Origin: an uncultured Allobaculum sp.
GTDB taxonomy: Bacteria > Bacillota_I > Bacilli_A > Erysipelotrichales > Erysipelotrichaceae
Direction: 5' to 3'
DNA: 18,939 bases
NCBI GenBank assembly: GCA_910579655.1
Contig: CAJTVE010000058.1
Coordinates: forward strand, 1-18,939
The notes beneath the pieces were generated by a model. The model was given only the letters and a program-made list of their open reading frames with translations. It did not search any database and was not told where the DNA came from. Shown here piece by piece: positions 13,041-18,939 of the stretch; position 1 is the stretch's first letter, and every line of letters begins with the position of its first letter. A program made the position numbers and the translations under genes.

Positions 13041-15233
13041 TTAAACCAGCCGATTGTCAGCGCTCAATTCTTTTTTGAATTGTTCCCTTAATTTCCTGGA
13101 TTCTTCGGCATTTTCATCCGTGAGCACCATCCGGAAACTCTCAATGCCAAGGTCTTTGTATTCCGGAATTTCATCGATGGTATCGATTGGATGTTCATCA
13201 AAGATCTGCATCCGGCAGTCTGGATTGCCATACAGAATAGCCGTCTTGCCGTCCTTGCCTTTGAGGGTGTACCGATTCTGCCGGCACAGACTGCAGTTGG
13301 TGCGGCTTCCATCTTTTAAGGTCGTATTCACCGGACAGTGTTTCATCAACATCAGTCTTGGTTTTTCATAGACGGTCTGCATGATTGGTGCATCAAAGCC
13401 ATACCGTTCTTTGAAGGCTTCCAGCATCTCCCTGCGGCCTTTATCGGTAATTTCATAAGACAGAACTGCGCCATCGTAACCAAGCTCCAGTAAGGCAGCC
13501 AGAGCGTAAGAGTTGGTGATGTTCATGCTTTCAACAATTCGGCCTTTGCCTAAATGATCGGTGAACAGTCCTTCATCCTTGTACAGCGATGCCTTATGGA
13601 CAACATCCTTGAATGGAAATTCACTGACCTGCATCAGGCCATCGTCCAGGCTCTGATCTTTGCGCATGATTTCGACAATGTTTGGCATAGGCGATGGTTT
13701 TTCTGGGTGGAAATCATAATCGAATACGCGAAAAGGTTTTGGCTGCAGGCGCAGAGTTTCCAGCTCATCGAGAGCCTGGCGGCGCATGTCATTAAGCACC
13801 TTGGCCGGCAGGAAGGCCTGCTCGGGCAGGTGGAGAATGACTGTATTGATATATGCCCAGGTATTCCCGGTCTTCGTCAGCGATTTTTCAATCTGCTCCT
13901 TGCTTGTCGGAGCCGTCTTGGCTTCCTGCAGTTTGGGGCCATCGACCGTCACGGTATGTTCACCATCTTTTGCGATTAAGCGAAGCGGACTTCCAATCGC
14001 ATCCGCTTCGAGCGTAAAGGAAACTGGCGCCTGGGGATGAACCTTCTTGATCGCATTTTCGACTTCCTTATGCATCACGAAGCTGGATGTACGGCGAACT
14101 TCGGCATGCGGCGGGACATGGCCGCTGACTTTGACTTCAACTACATCGCCAGCTCTTGCTTTGGAGATCAGTTTTCCTTTGCTATCATAAATAAAGTTGG
14201 CATTGCCACCCGTAGACTGCATGCCCTGCACAAAACGCAGCCCATCATTCTGAAAAAGATCCTGATCCAGTTTGATTTTGACTTTGTCCTTATTCTGACC
14301 AAGAACCTTGCCAATGGGCACTCCCTGATGGTTGCTTGTGACCGGATTCATCAGATCCAGACCAGTCTTTTCAAAGGTATGGCCAAGGGTATAGCCGCGG
14401 TTAAAAGCTGTCTGCATGGCGGTGATATCCTCTTTGGTCAGTTTTTTGCCATTAACGCCTTTGCGGGCCGCGCTGACACTTTCATAAACATATTCAGGGG
14501 ATTTCATCCGCCCTTCAATTTTAAGTGAATACACGCCGGCATCGACCAGTTCGGAGATATTACGCACTAACGAAAGATCACGCGGTGAAAGCAGGAATCG
14601 TCCCTGAGCTTTGACTGGCTTGCCATTTTCTTCGAGGGTGTATTCCATGCGGCACGGCTGGGCGCAGGCCCCTTTGTTTCCTGAACGATTATAGCGGACC
14701 TGCGAAAACCGGCACTGTCCGGAATAGGAAATACATAAGGCACCATGAATAAACGCTTCCAGTTCCATTCCGGTTGCGGCACAGGCTTTAATTTCATCTA
14801 ACGTCGCCTCGCGGGCCAGAACAACGCGCGAAACCCCAAGTTTGCGCAGCTGTTCAATCTGATAGGGTGTTGTCACTGATAACTGCGTGGAGGCATGCAG
14901 TTCCAGATCTGGAAGCCGATGGTGAAGCAGATGAATCAGGCCGAGGTCCTGAATAATCAGCGCATCCGCCCCCATCTCATTAAGGGCTTTGGCATATTCA
15001 AACGCCTGTTCCATCTGGTCTTCTTCGATCAGCGTATTCATCGTGATATAGATCTTTTTTCCAGCCAGATGCGCCTGTTCAATGACTTTTCGTGCTTCTT
15101 CAAGGGAAAAGTTTTTGGCAAACGCTCTGGCACCAAATAAAGGCAGCCCGAAATAAACGGCGTCGGCACCTGCCGCAAAAGCGGCATCTAAAGCTTCCCG
15201 ATTGCCGGCCGGGGCTAGAACTTCTGCATTCAT
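13041..15233 (-). CDS. U32-family protein, RlhA-like (rRNA/tRNA hydroxylation type)
   Basis: A 730-residue cytoplasmic protein of the peptidase U32 family. The U32 signature EAFIHGALCISYSGQCRFS (159-177) is intact. The four cysteines expected to hold an iron-sulfur cluster are visible: Cys167, Cys174, Cys190 and Cys194. The N-terminal barrel (VLAPAGNREALDAAFAAGADAVYFG) is typical. It is much longer than TrhP/YegQ (about 450), with a middle DUF3656-like part and a second cysteine-rich C-terminal stretch (HCPVN, NCSLCRQNRY, NPDCRM). This build resembles E. coli RlhA (YdcP), needed for 5-hydroxycytidine in 23S rRNA; TrhP relatives hydroxylate tRNA uridine 34. The start ATG at 15233 has AGGAGA about 12 nt upstream, a long spacing. 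The next gene downstream is eno, with no clear terminator between, so read-through is possible. Confidence 0.88.
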   Translation of the reverse strand: MNAEVLAPAGNREALDAAFAAGADAVYFGLPLFGARAFAKNFSLEEARKVIEQAHLAGKKIYITMNTLIEEDQMEQAFEYAKALNEMGADALIIQDLGLIHLLHHRLPDLELHASTQLSVTTPYQIEQLRKLGVSRVVLAREATLDEIKACAATGMELEAFIHGALCISYSGQCRFSQVRYNRSGNKGACAQPCRMEYTLEENGKPVKAQGRFLLSPRDLSLVRNISELVDAGVYSLKIEGRMKSPEYVYESVSAARKGVNGKKLTKEDITAMQTAFNRGYTLGHTFEKTGLDLMNPVTSNHQGVPIGKVLGQNKDKVKIKLDQDLFQNDGLRFVQGMQSTGGNANFIYDSKGKLISKARAGDVVEVKVSGHVPPHAEVRRTSSFVMHKEVENAIKKVHPQAPVSFTLEADAIGSPLRLIAKDGEHTVTVDGPKLQEAKTAPTSKEQIEKSLTKTGNTWAYINTVILHLPEQAFLPAKVLNDMRRQALDELETLRLQPKPFRVFDYDFHPEKPSPMPNIVEIMRKDQSLDDGLMQVSEFPFKDVVHKASLYKDEGLFTDHLGKGRIVESMNITNSYALAALLELGYDGAVLSYEITDKGRREMLEAFKERYGFDAPIMQTVYEKPRLMLMKHCPVNTTLKDGSRTNCSLCRQNRYTLKGKDGKTAILYGNPDCRMQIFDEHPIDTIDEIPEYKDLGIESFRMVLTDENAEESRKLREQFKKELSADNRLV

Positions 15234-15299
15234 AAATTCAAAATTCTCCTGGGATCCTATGGATCCTGTCGTTATTGATTCTCATGTAAATCTAGATTG

Positions 15300-15305
15300 A
15301 TTGTA
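15300..15305 (-). promoter_or_regulatory. Possible -10 of the U32 gene
   Basis: TACAAT on the minus strand (5 of 6) lies 66 nt before the ATG. The -35 is poor. Between it and the gene are the palindrome AATCTAGATT (15289-15298) and a hairpin-capable GGATCC-TAT-GGATCC (15252-15266) next to the ribosome binding site. Confidence 0.3.
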
Positions 15306-15400
15306 TGGAATTTTGGTCAGGCAAGGCACTTGGATGAACTGAAGATGGTCCGAAGAACATTAAAAAGCCACCTGAAAAATCAGTACAAAAAACGACATGC

Positions 15401-15439
15401 AAAAAAAGCAGACGGTTTATTCTGATTTTTCCGTCTGCT
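15401..15439 (-). terminator. Terminator of the DtxR/MntR-family gene, overlapping its end
   Basis: On the minus strand AGCAGACGG (plus 15431-15439) pairs perfectly with CCGTCTGCT (plus 15407-15415). UUUUUUU follows. The left arm encodes the Gln-Thr near the C-terminus and the stop codon is in the loop. Confidence 0.9.
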
Positions 15440-15830
15440 CTTTGTCCTGGTTTTTGTAAAATTGACGAATAGCCTGAAACGTCTCTTCCGAAATCACATG
15501 TTCAATCCGGCAGGCATCTTCCTGGGCAGTATCCAGATCCACGCCAATGCTGGTCAGCATATCTGTAAAGAAAACGTGTCGCTGATAAGTACTTTGCGCA
15601 ACCTCTTTTCCCTTCTCAGTCAGAAGCAGAAATTTGTTTGGGGTCACTTCCAGCAAGCCTTCTTCAGCAAGCATTTTCACTGCATGCGAGACAGAAGGTT
15701 TGGAAAATCCTAAGTGACTGGCTACATCCACACTGCGAACGTGCGGCAGCTGGCTGGAAAGAACGAGGACTGACTCAAGATAGTCTTCTACGGATTCCGT
15801 CAGCTTCGGGTCTTTTTTATCTGGTTTCAT
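15417..15830 (-). CDS. DtxR/MntR-family metal-dependent repressor
   Basis: A 137-residue two-domain regulator lacking the SH3-like third domain, like MntR. A winged helix (SVDVASHLGFSKPSVSHAVKMLAEEGLL) is followed by a metal-binding dimerisation domain. Likely ligands are Asp16 and Glu19 (SVEDYLE, as MntR Asp8/Glu11), His85, and Cys107, Glu110, His111 (ACRIEH). The cysteine takes the place of MntR Glu99 and matches DtxR Cys102, so the metal (Mn or Fe) is uncertain. The ATG at 15830 has no ribosome binding site. The in-frame upstream region meets a stop before any start codon, so this start is forced. The promoter carries a palindromic operator-like site over the -35, suggesting autoregulation. 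No metal transporter is adjacent, but a related motif precedes the permease operon. Confidence 0.9.
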   Translation of the reverse strand: MKPDKKDPKLTESVEDYLESVLVLSSQLPHVRSVDVASHLGFSKPSVSHAVKMLAEEGLLEVTPNKFLLLTEKGKEVAQSTYQRHVFFTDMLTSIGVDLDTAQEDACRIEHVISEETFQAIRQFYKNQDKEQTEKSE

Positions 15831-15836
15831 ACGTTC

Positions 15837-15874
15837 AGTGTAAAGATTTCCGGAAGTTAAGTCAATCTAACTAA
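15837..15874 (-). promoter_or_regulatory. Promoter of the DtxR/MntR-family gene with overlapping operator
   Basis: On the minus strand TTGACT (plus 15860-15865) and TACACT (plus 15837-15842) are spaced exactly 17 nt. Six nt follow before the ATG, so transcription should start at or next to it. The site TTAGTTAGATTGACTTAACT (plus 15855-15874) is an AGTTA/TAACT inverted repeat covering the -35. It resembles, from memory, the ScaR/SloR-type operator TTAACTTGACTTAATT. Confidence 0.55.
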
Positions 15875-15973
15875 TGCATACAATCGATCGCTGGACTGTT
15901 TCTTGTGTATCCAGGCAGAATCTGCATTCATTTTGCGAGAATTGTTCCCTGATTGTATTTCTTGCTTTTCTGC

Positions 15974-16008
15974 TAAAAAGCCCATCTAGTCATGAGGCCA
16001 GATGGGCT
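15974..16008 (-). terminator. Terminator of metK
   Basis: On the minus strand AGCCCATCT (plus 16000-16008) pairs perfectly with AGATGGGCT (plus 15979-15987) around a 12-nt loop. UUUUU follows. Confidence 0.9.
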
Positions 16009-16041
16009 GAAAATTCGTAACAGATATTGAACGGGCAAAGC

Positions 16042-17151
16042 TTAGCGTTTTAATTCTTTAATTTTTTCCCATGGCAGCTCTGGATCGCCAAAGTGTCCAT
16101 AGTTTGTGGTGCGGGCATAAATTGGACGTCTTAAATCCAGCTCTTCGAGGATATTGCCAACTTCGAAGTTGAAGTTCTTCTTGACGATATCCATGATTTC
16201 TTCATCGCTGACCTTGCCCGTGCCAAAAGTATCCACAAGGATGGACACAGGTTCTTTACGGCCAATCGCATAGGAAACCTGAACTTCTGCTTTATCGGCC
16301 AGACCGGCTGCCACCAGGTTTTTGGCTACCCAGCGGGCATAATAAGCAGCGGAACGGTCAACTTTGGTTGGGTCTTTGGACGAGAAGCAGCCCCCGCCAA
16401 TGTGGCCCATGCCGCCATATGTATCGCAGACAATCTTACGGCCGGTGGTTCCGGAATCTCCAAAGGATCCGCCCACCACGAAAGAACCGCTTGGGTTGAT
16501 GAAGTATTTGGTCTTGTCATCGAGCATATTGGCTGGAATGACAGGTTTAATGACTTCTTCCATCACCAGTTTTTTCAGATCATCCTGGGAAAGATCTTTG
16601 GAATGTTGAGTGGAAAGAACAATCGTGTCAATGCGCACGGGCTTGTCATCTTTATACTCAACAGACACCTGCGTCTTGCCATCTGGTTTTAAAAGATCTG
16701 GATGTTCTCTTCTGACTTTGGTCAGCTGGCGGGAAAGCATGTGGGCATAATAAATTGGAGCCGGCATGAATTCTTCCGTTTCATTGGTGGCATACCCAAA
16801 CATGATGCCCTGGTCTCCGGCTGCAACTTCCAGCTTGCCATCTTCCGTTTTGTTAACGGCATTATGGATTTCAGGAGACTGTTCATTGACAACAGTCGTA
16901 ACGTGATATTCTTCAGGATATCCAATTTTTTTGAGGACATCCTTGGCAATTGTTTCGTAGTCAATACTGGCCTTGGTATTGGCTTCTCCATACACAAGAA
17001 TAAAGTCATCTTTGATCGTCGCTTCAACAGCCATATTGGAATTCGGATCCTGGCGCAGAGCTTCATCCACAATAGAATCCGCAATCAGGTCGCAGACTTT
17101 ATCAGGATGCCCTTCAGTAACCGACTCACTGGTAAAAATATAGTCTTTCAT
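16042..17151 (-). CDS. metK: S-adenosylmethionine synthetase
   Basis: Methionine adenosyltransferase, making S-adenosylmethionine from ATP and methionine in the cytosol. TSESVTEGHPDK (8-18) with His15 and Asp17, GDQGIMFGYATNE (112-124) and the P-loop-like GGGCFSSKDPTKVDRSAAY (252-270) identify it. It is 369 residues, a little shorter than the usual 380-400. Some very conserved positions differ: GGSFGDSGTTGR where GGPxGDAGLTGR is usual, GGMGHIGGGCFSSKD where GGxxxHGGGAFSGKD is usual, and AAGDQG for GAGDQG. The open frame extends 16 codons upstream through a terminator hairpin, but the ATG at 17151 with AAAGGAG 6-7 nt before it is the start. A long structured leader precedes the gene. Confidence 0.96.
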   Translation of the reverse strand: MKDYIFTSESVTEGHPDKVCDLIADSIVDEALRQDPNSNMAVEATIKDDFILVYGEANTKASIDYETIAKDVLKKIGYPEEYHVTTVVNEQSPEIHNAVNKTEDGKLEVAAGDQGIMFGYATNETEEFMPAPIYYAHMLSRQLTKVRREHPDLLKPDGKTQVSVEYKDDKPVRIDTIVLSTQHSKDLSQDDLKKLVMEEVIKPVIPANMLDDKTKYFINPSGSFVVGGSFGDSGTTGRKIVCDTYGGMGHIGGGCFSSKDPTKVDRSAAYYARWVAKNLVAAGLADKAEVQVSYAIGRKEPVSILVDTFGTGKVSDEEIMDIVKKNFNFEVGNILEELDLRRPIYARTTNYGHFGDPELPWEKIKELKR

Positions 17152-17164
17152 TACTTTCTCCTTT

Positions 17165-17190
17165 AAAAAAAAGCATACCGAAGTATGCTT
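17165..17190 (-). terminator. Attenuator terminator in the metK leader
   Basis: On the minus strand AAGCATAC-TTCG-GTATGCTT is an 8-bp stem with a stable UUCG loop, followed by a run of U ending at 17165. The metK ribosome binding site (17158-17164) begins directly after it. An intrinsic terminator placed here can only act as a regulatory switch. Confidence 0.85.
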
Positions 17191-17411
17191 AGAAAACATG
17201 TTCTAGCGCTTCGTATCTTCGTCAGCTGGACCACCTTACGTGAGGTTGGTGCAGGATCACAGAGCTGACTCTCTAACCTGCTCTTTATACTTGTTACGAC
17301 TATTTTCCTTGCCATTATAAGGCAAGTTATCCAGTTGTTGCCGGACAATGCACCGTATCTGTCTGACTCTTCCTTAAAATACTTCGGAATAGTCCGACTT
17401 GGCTAAAGTCG
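17191..17411 (-). ncRNA. Structured metK leader, unassigned cis-regulatory RNA
   Basis: In transcript order the leader can form these elements. A 6-bp hairpin CGACTT-TAGCC-AAGTCG (17411-17395). An adjoining hairpin GACT-a-TTCC...GGAA-g-AGTC (17394-17365) with a 12-nt loop. CTTGCC-TTATAAT-GGCAAG (17326-17308). A long arm GTCAGCT...AGCTGAC (17269-17221) enclosing a bulged stem (17249-17231). The second hairpin's loop region CCGAAGTAT (17387-17379) is perfectly complementary to ATACTTCGG (17186-17178) in the terminator, so it could act as an anti-terminator. I do not see the SAM-I core (GGTGCTAATTCC, GGCCC...GGCAACC), the SAM-III/SMK core or a full T-box. GGTGGTCC resembles only part of a T-box. 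The 5' end and promoter were not located. Confidence 0.5.
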
Positions 17412-17537
17412 ACTTCGTGGAAGCGGTCTGCTTTTTTACAAAAACGATTCTGCGATGATCCACACCTTGTTTGCACCTCTTATTCGGAGGCTATTTGCTG
17501 CGATTCTGTTTTTTCTGGGCTTCGAACTTCTCTATCC
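17412..17537. other. Gap between lysR end and the metK leader
   Basis: No gene is seen. On the minus strand a weak GCCTC/GAGGTGC stem (about 17474-17491) lacks a U-run, so no terminator for lysR is assigned. CAGAATCG occurs twice on the minus strand near 17445 and 17500. The metK promoter must lie in or near here, but no good hexamer pair was found. Confidence 0.3.
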
Positions 17538-18419
17538 CTAAAACTGTTCCAGGAGAATTCTGGCAAAAGCTTCCAGCGAAGGGATGGCCTTTTCCTTTTT
17601 CCAGAACAGGCAGCAGTTTTTATAAACCGGGCTGCCATCGCGAATCAATGGCAGACGGCTTACGGTTGTATCGAACCAGGCACTCCCCTCCACAACATCC
17701 ACTGGTAAATACGCCTGAGCGCCTAAGATCAGCAGCCTTGCTTCTGGTAATGAAGAGACAAAGACAAATGGCGAGCGAATCTGAACCACCTGTCGGTAAT
17801 ATTGTTTCTCGTTTTCCTGCGATTTTGGACTGGCCACCAGAATACAGTTCATATTTTCCAGATCATTAAGATCAATCTGCTCTTTTTGAGCCAGAGGATG
17901 ACTGGCCGCGATTTCAATCTGGATCTGGCTTTGAGCCAGGATAATGTTTTTGTAGGTATCTGAAAAAGCCCGCCGCTGGTCATTGATGGCCAGATCAATG
18001 CTCCCCTCTTCCATGCCCAGATACAGCTCTTCATGCGAGCCAATGGTAATCGAAAGTGAAACATCCGGATAAATCTGGCCAAACTTTGCAATTGCCAAAG
18101 AGAGCTCATCGATCTGGATGCCGCTGAAACAGCCGATCCGTAAAGCTTCCTGCCTGGGTCTAGCAATCTCTCTGGTTTTTTCAACCGTCTTATCCATCTG
18201 TCTGCGCAGCTTCAAGGACTGTCCATAAAAATAATTGCCAGCCGGCGTCAGGGAAAACGTTCGGTTATGCCGCTCCAGCAGCTCGACACCCAGCTCGGCT
18301 TCCAGTTTTTTGATCTGCTGAGAAATGGCGGACTGGGAAACATGGCAGATATCAGCGGCATCATAAAAGCTTCCTGTCTGCACAACCGCCTGAAAATATT
18401 CCATCTCTTTGGGAAACAT
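17538..18419 (-). CDS. LysR-family transcriptional regulator
   Basis: A 293-residue regulator of the usual LysR length. The N-terminal helix-turn-helix is clear: FQAVVQTGSFYDAADICHVSQSAISQQIKKLEAELGVELLER (family pattern SFxxAAxxLxxSQSAISxQIxxLExxLGxxLFxR), with LTPAG following at about 58. A linker helix and periplasmic-binding-protein-like effector domain follow (ALRIGCFSGI, SIDLAINDQ). The start ATG at 18419 has AAGGAGAG upstream. A promoter and a 9-bp inverted repeat lie about 130-190 nt upstream. LysR genes often control a divergent neighbour, but the DNA to the right within the window has no divergent gene. The target and ligand are unknown. Cys-rich spots (KNCCLFW) are near the end. 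Confidence 0.95.
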   Translation of the reverse strand: MFPKEMEYFQAVVQTGSFYDAADICHVSQSAISQQIKKLEAELGVELLERHNRTFSLTPAGNYFYGQSLKLRRQMDKTVEKTREIARPRQEALRIGCFSGIQIDELSLAIAKFGQIYPDVSLSITIGSHEELYLGMEEGSIDLAINDQRRAFSDTYKNIILAQSQIQIEIAASHPLAQKEQIDLNDLENMNCILVASPKSQENEKQYYRQVVQIRSPFVFVSSLPEARLLILGAQAYLPVDVVEGSAWFDTTVSRLPLIRDGSPVYKNCCLFWKKEKAIPSLEAFARILLEQF

Positions 18420-18546
18420 CCTCTTCTCTCCTTGACTCTTTTCCTGATTGATCTGATGAACTTCTGTTTCTGTATCTTTCCTGAACGTTGTCTTTCACTC
18501 TTTCCGAAAGATCTTTCCATGTTATTTCTTTGATTCTTCCATCTCC

Positions 18547-18576
18547 ATTATCGATCAGTTTTACTTATCAATTCAA
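18547..18576 (-). promoter_or_regulatory. Promoter of lysR
   Basis: On the minus strand TTGAAT (plus 18571-18576; 4 of 6) and GATAAT (plus 18547-18552; 5 of 6) are spaced 18 nt. The predicted leader is about 120 nt. Confidence 0.5.
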
Positions 18577-18610
18577 GAAGAAATCGGAATTGTTCGCCTG
18601 TTTGATAAGT
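18563..18610. promoter_or_regulatory. 9-bp inverted repeat beside the lysR -35
   Basis: ACTTATCAA (18563-18571) and TTGATAAGT (18602-18610) are exact reverse complements 30 bp apart. The first arm abuts the lysR -35. It is a plausible autoregulatory site for the LysR protein. Confidence 0.4.
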
Positions 18611-18640
18611 GATTCAATAGAGGTGTCAAAAAAAGATGCG

Positions 18641-18682
18641 AAACCAAAAGACACATAAAACCAAAGACACATAAAACCAAAG
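18641..18682. repeat. Tandem repeat, about 2.5 copies of a 16-bp unit
   Basis: The unit AAACCAAAGACACATA is repeated from 18641. The first copy has an extra A, the second is exact, and a partial third follows. It is intergenic. Confidence 0.8.
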
Positions 18683-18712
18683 AAAGCCCTGATCAACGAA
18701 GGAATCACATTC

Positions 18713-18762
18713 AAAAAGCTGCCATTGAGAGTATTTTCTCAACGGCAGCTTTTCTTATTTTC
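18713..18762. terminator. Strong terminator at the right side, probably bidirectional
   Basis: AAAGCTGCC-A-TTGAGA (18715-18730) pairs with TCTCAA-C-GGCAGCTTT (18737-18752), 15 pairs with one mismatch. TTTCTTATTTTC follows on the plus strand and AAAAA precedes it, giving U on the minus strand. No gene in the window clearly ends here, so it may serve a minus-strand gene entering from the right. Confidence 0.8.
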
Positions 18763-18765
18763 TTT

Positions 18766-18781
18766 TCTAACGACCGTTAGA
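18766..18781. promoter_or_regulatory. Perfect 7-2-7 palindrome, operator-like
   Basis: TCTAACG-AC-CGTTAGA is a perfect inverted repeat of 7 bp with a 2-bp centre, four bases past the terminator T-run. The geometry is that of TetR/MarR-type operators, but no cognate gene is visible in the window. Confidence 0.4.
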
Positions 18782-18939
18782 ATCGATTGAGCTACTTGGT
18801 TTACGGGCAGACTGAAGAGCACTCAATCTCAAGTACAAGCATTTTAATAATCCCTACTATTTCGAGATTTGGGAATGGACCAAGTTATCACCTTTTGATT
18901 TTTTCTTCTTTGGTCCGGGAGTAGATAAGTCTATTCATA
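18782..18939. other. Right-edge non-coding sequence with a 7-bp inverted repeat
   Basis: No frame is convincing. On the minus strand one frame ends NRLIYSRTKEEKIKR-stop, which could be the end of a gene outside, but this is too short to judge. GGACCAA (18877-18883) and TTGGTCC (18910-18916) can pair around a 26-nt loop. Confidence 0.3.

Noticed and set aside
17152..17199. 16-codon N-terminal extension of MetK
   Set aside because: It would be coded by the attenuator terminator and the ribosome binding site, with no ribosome binding site of its own.
17231..17269. T-box riboswitch (GGTGG element before metK)
   Set aside because: Only a GGUGGU fragment resembles the T-box. The conserved downstream ACCGCG is absent, and the terminator is separate from this element.
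17335..17365. SAM-I riboswitch, from CCGGCAAC in the metK leader
   Set aside because: Only this octamer resembles the SAM-I core. The GGCCC partner strand, the GGTGCTAATTCC element and a closing P1 next to the terminator were not found.
1..18939. CRISPR array, prophage, complete insertion sequence or biosynthetic cluster
   Set aside because: No regularly spaced long repeats, phage structural genes, intact transposase or clustered biosynthetic enzymes were seen. The longest repeats are a 312-bp-offset gene duplication and short tandem units.

Overview
The window looks like chromosomal DNA of a low-to-mid GC Gram-positive bacterium (Bacillota). Genes are tightly spaced, most starts carry a strong AGGAGG-type ribosome binding site, and almost every transcription unit ends in a hairpin plus U-run. 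The gene mix (PlsY-type acyltransferase, two-domain DtxR/MntR regulator, lone GatZ/KbaZ, 3D-like secreted protein) would suit a gut Erysipelotrichia-like lineage. That placement is inferred from protein style and is not proven.

Layout. 1-300: tRNA-Glu(CUC) on the plus strand with its own terminator. 300-3620 (minus strand): a tyrosine phosphatase, then a two-gene operon of an ArsB/NhaD-SLC13-type permease and a cytidylate-kinase-like protein, translationally coupled. 3620-4450: a long pyrimidine-rich gap with no convincing gene. 4451-9030 (plus strand): GatZ/KbaZ-like protein, DJ-1/PfpI protein, PAP2 phosphatase with a charged tail, and PlsY, each followed by its own hairpin or terminator. 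9030-9800: two decayed, paralogous minus-strand gene tails. 10119-10916 (minus): a secreted protein with a 3D-like C-terminal domain. 11430-18420 (all minus): enolase, a long U32-family protein, a DtxR/MntR regulator, S-adenosylmethionine synthetase behind a long structured leader, and a LysR regulator. The right edge carries short tandem repeats, a terminator and a perfect operator-like palindrome belonging to something outside the window.

How parts may work together. Most genes are single housekeeping units. The most interesting material is regulatory. (1) The metK leader contains an intrinsic terminator abutting the metK ribosome binding site, and an upstream hairpin loop that is perfectly complementary over 9 nt to that terminator. 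I could not match it to the SAM riboswitch cores I know. (2) A 14-nt motif resembling streptococcal ScaR/SloR manganese operators overlaps the -35 of the DtxR/MntR gene and recurs (13/14) upstream of the permease operon, hinting at metal control of that permease. (3) The regulator and the PAP2 gene both lack a ribosome binding site and have a -10-like hexamer exactly 6 nt before the ATG, suggesting leaderless mRNAs. None of these is experimentally supported here.
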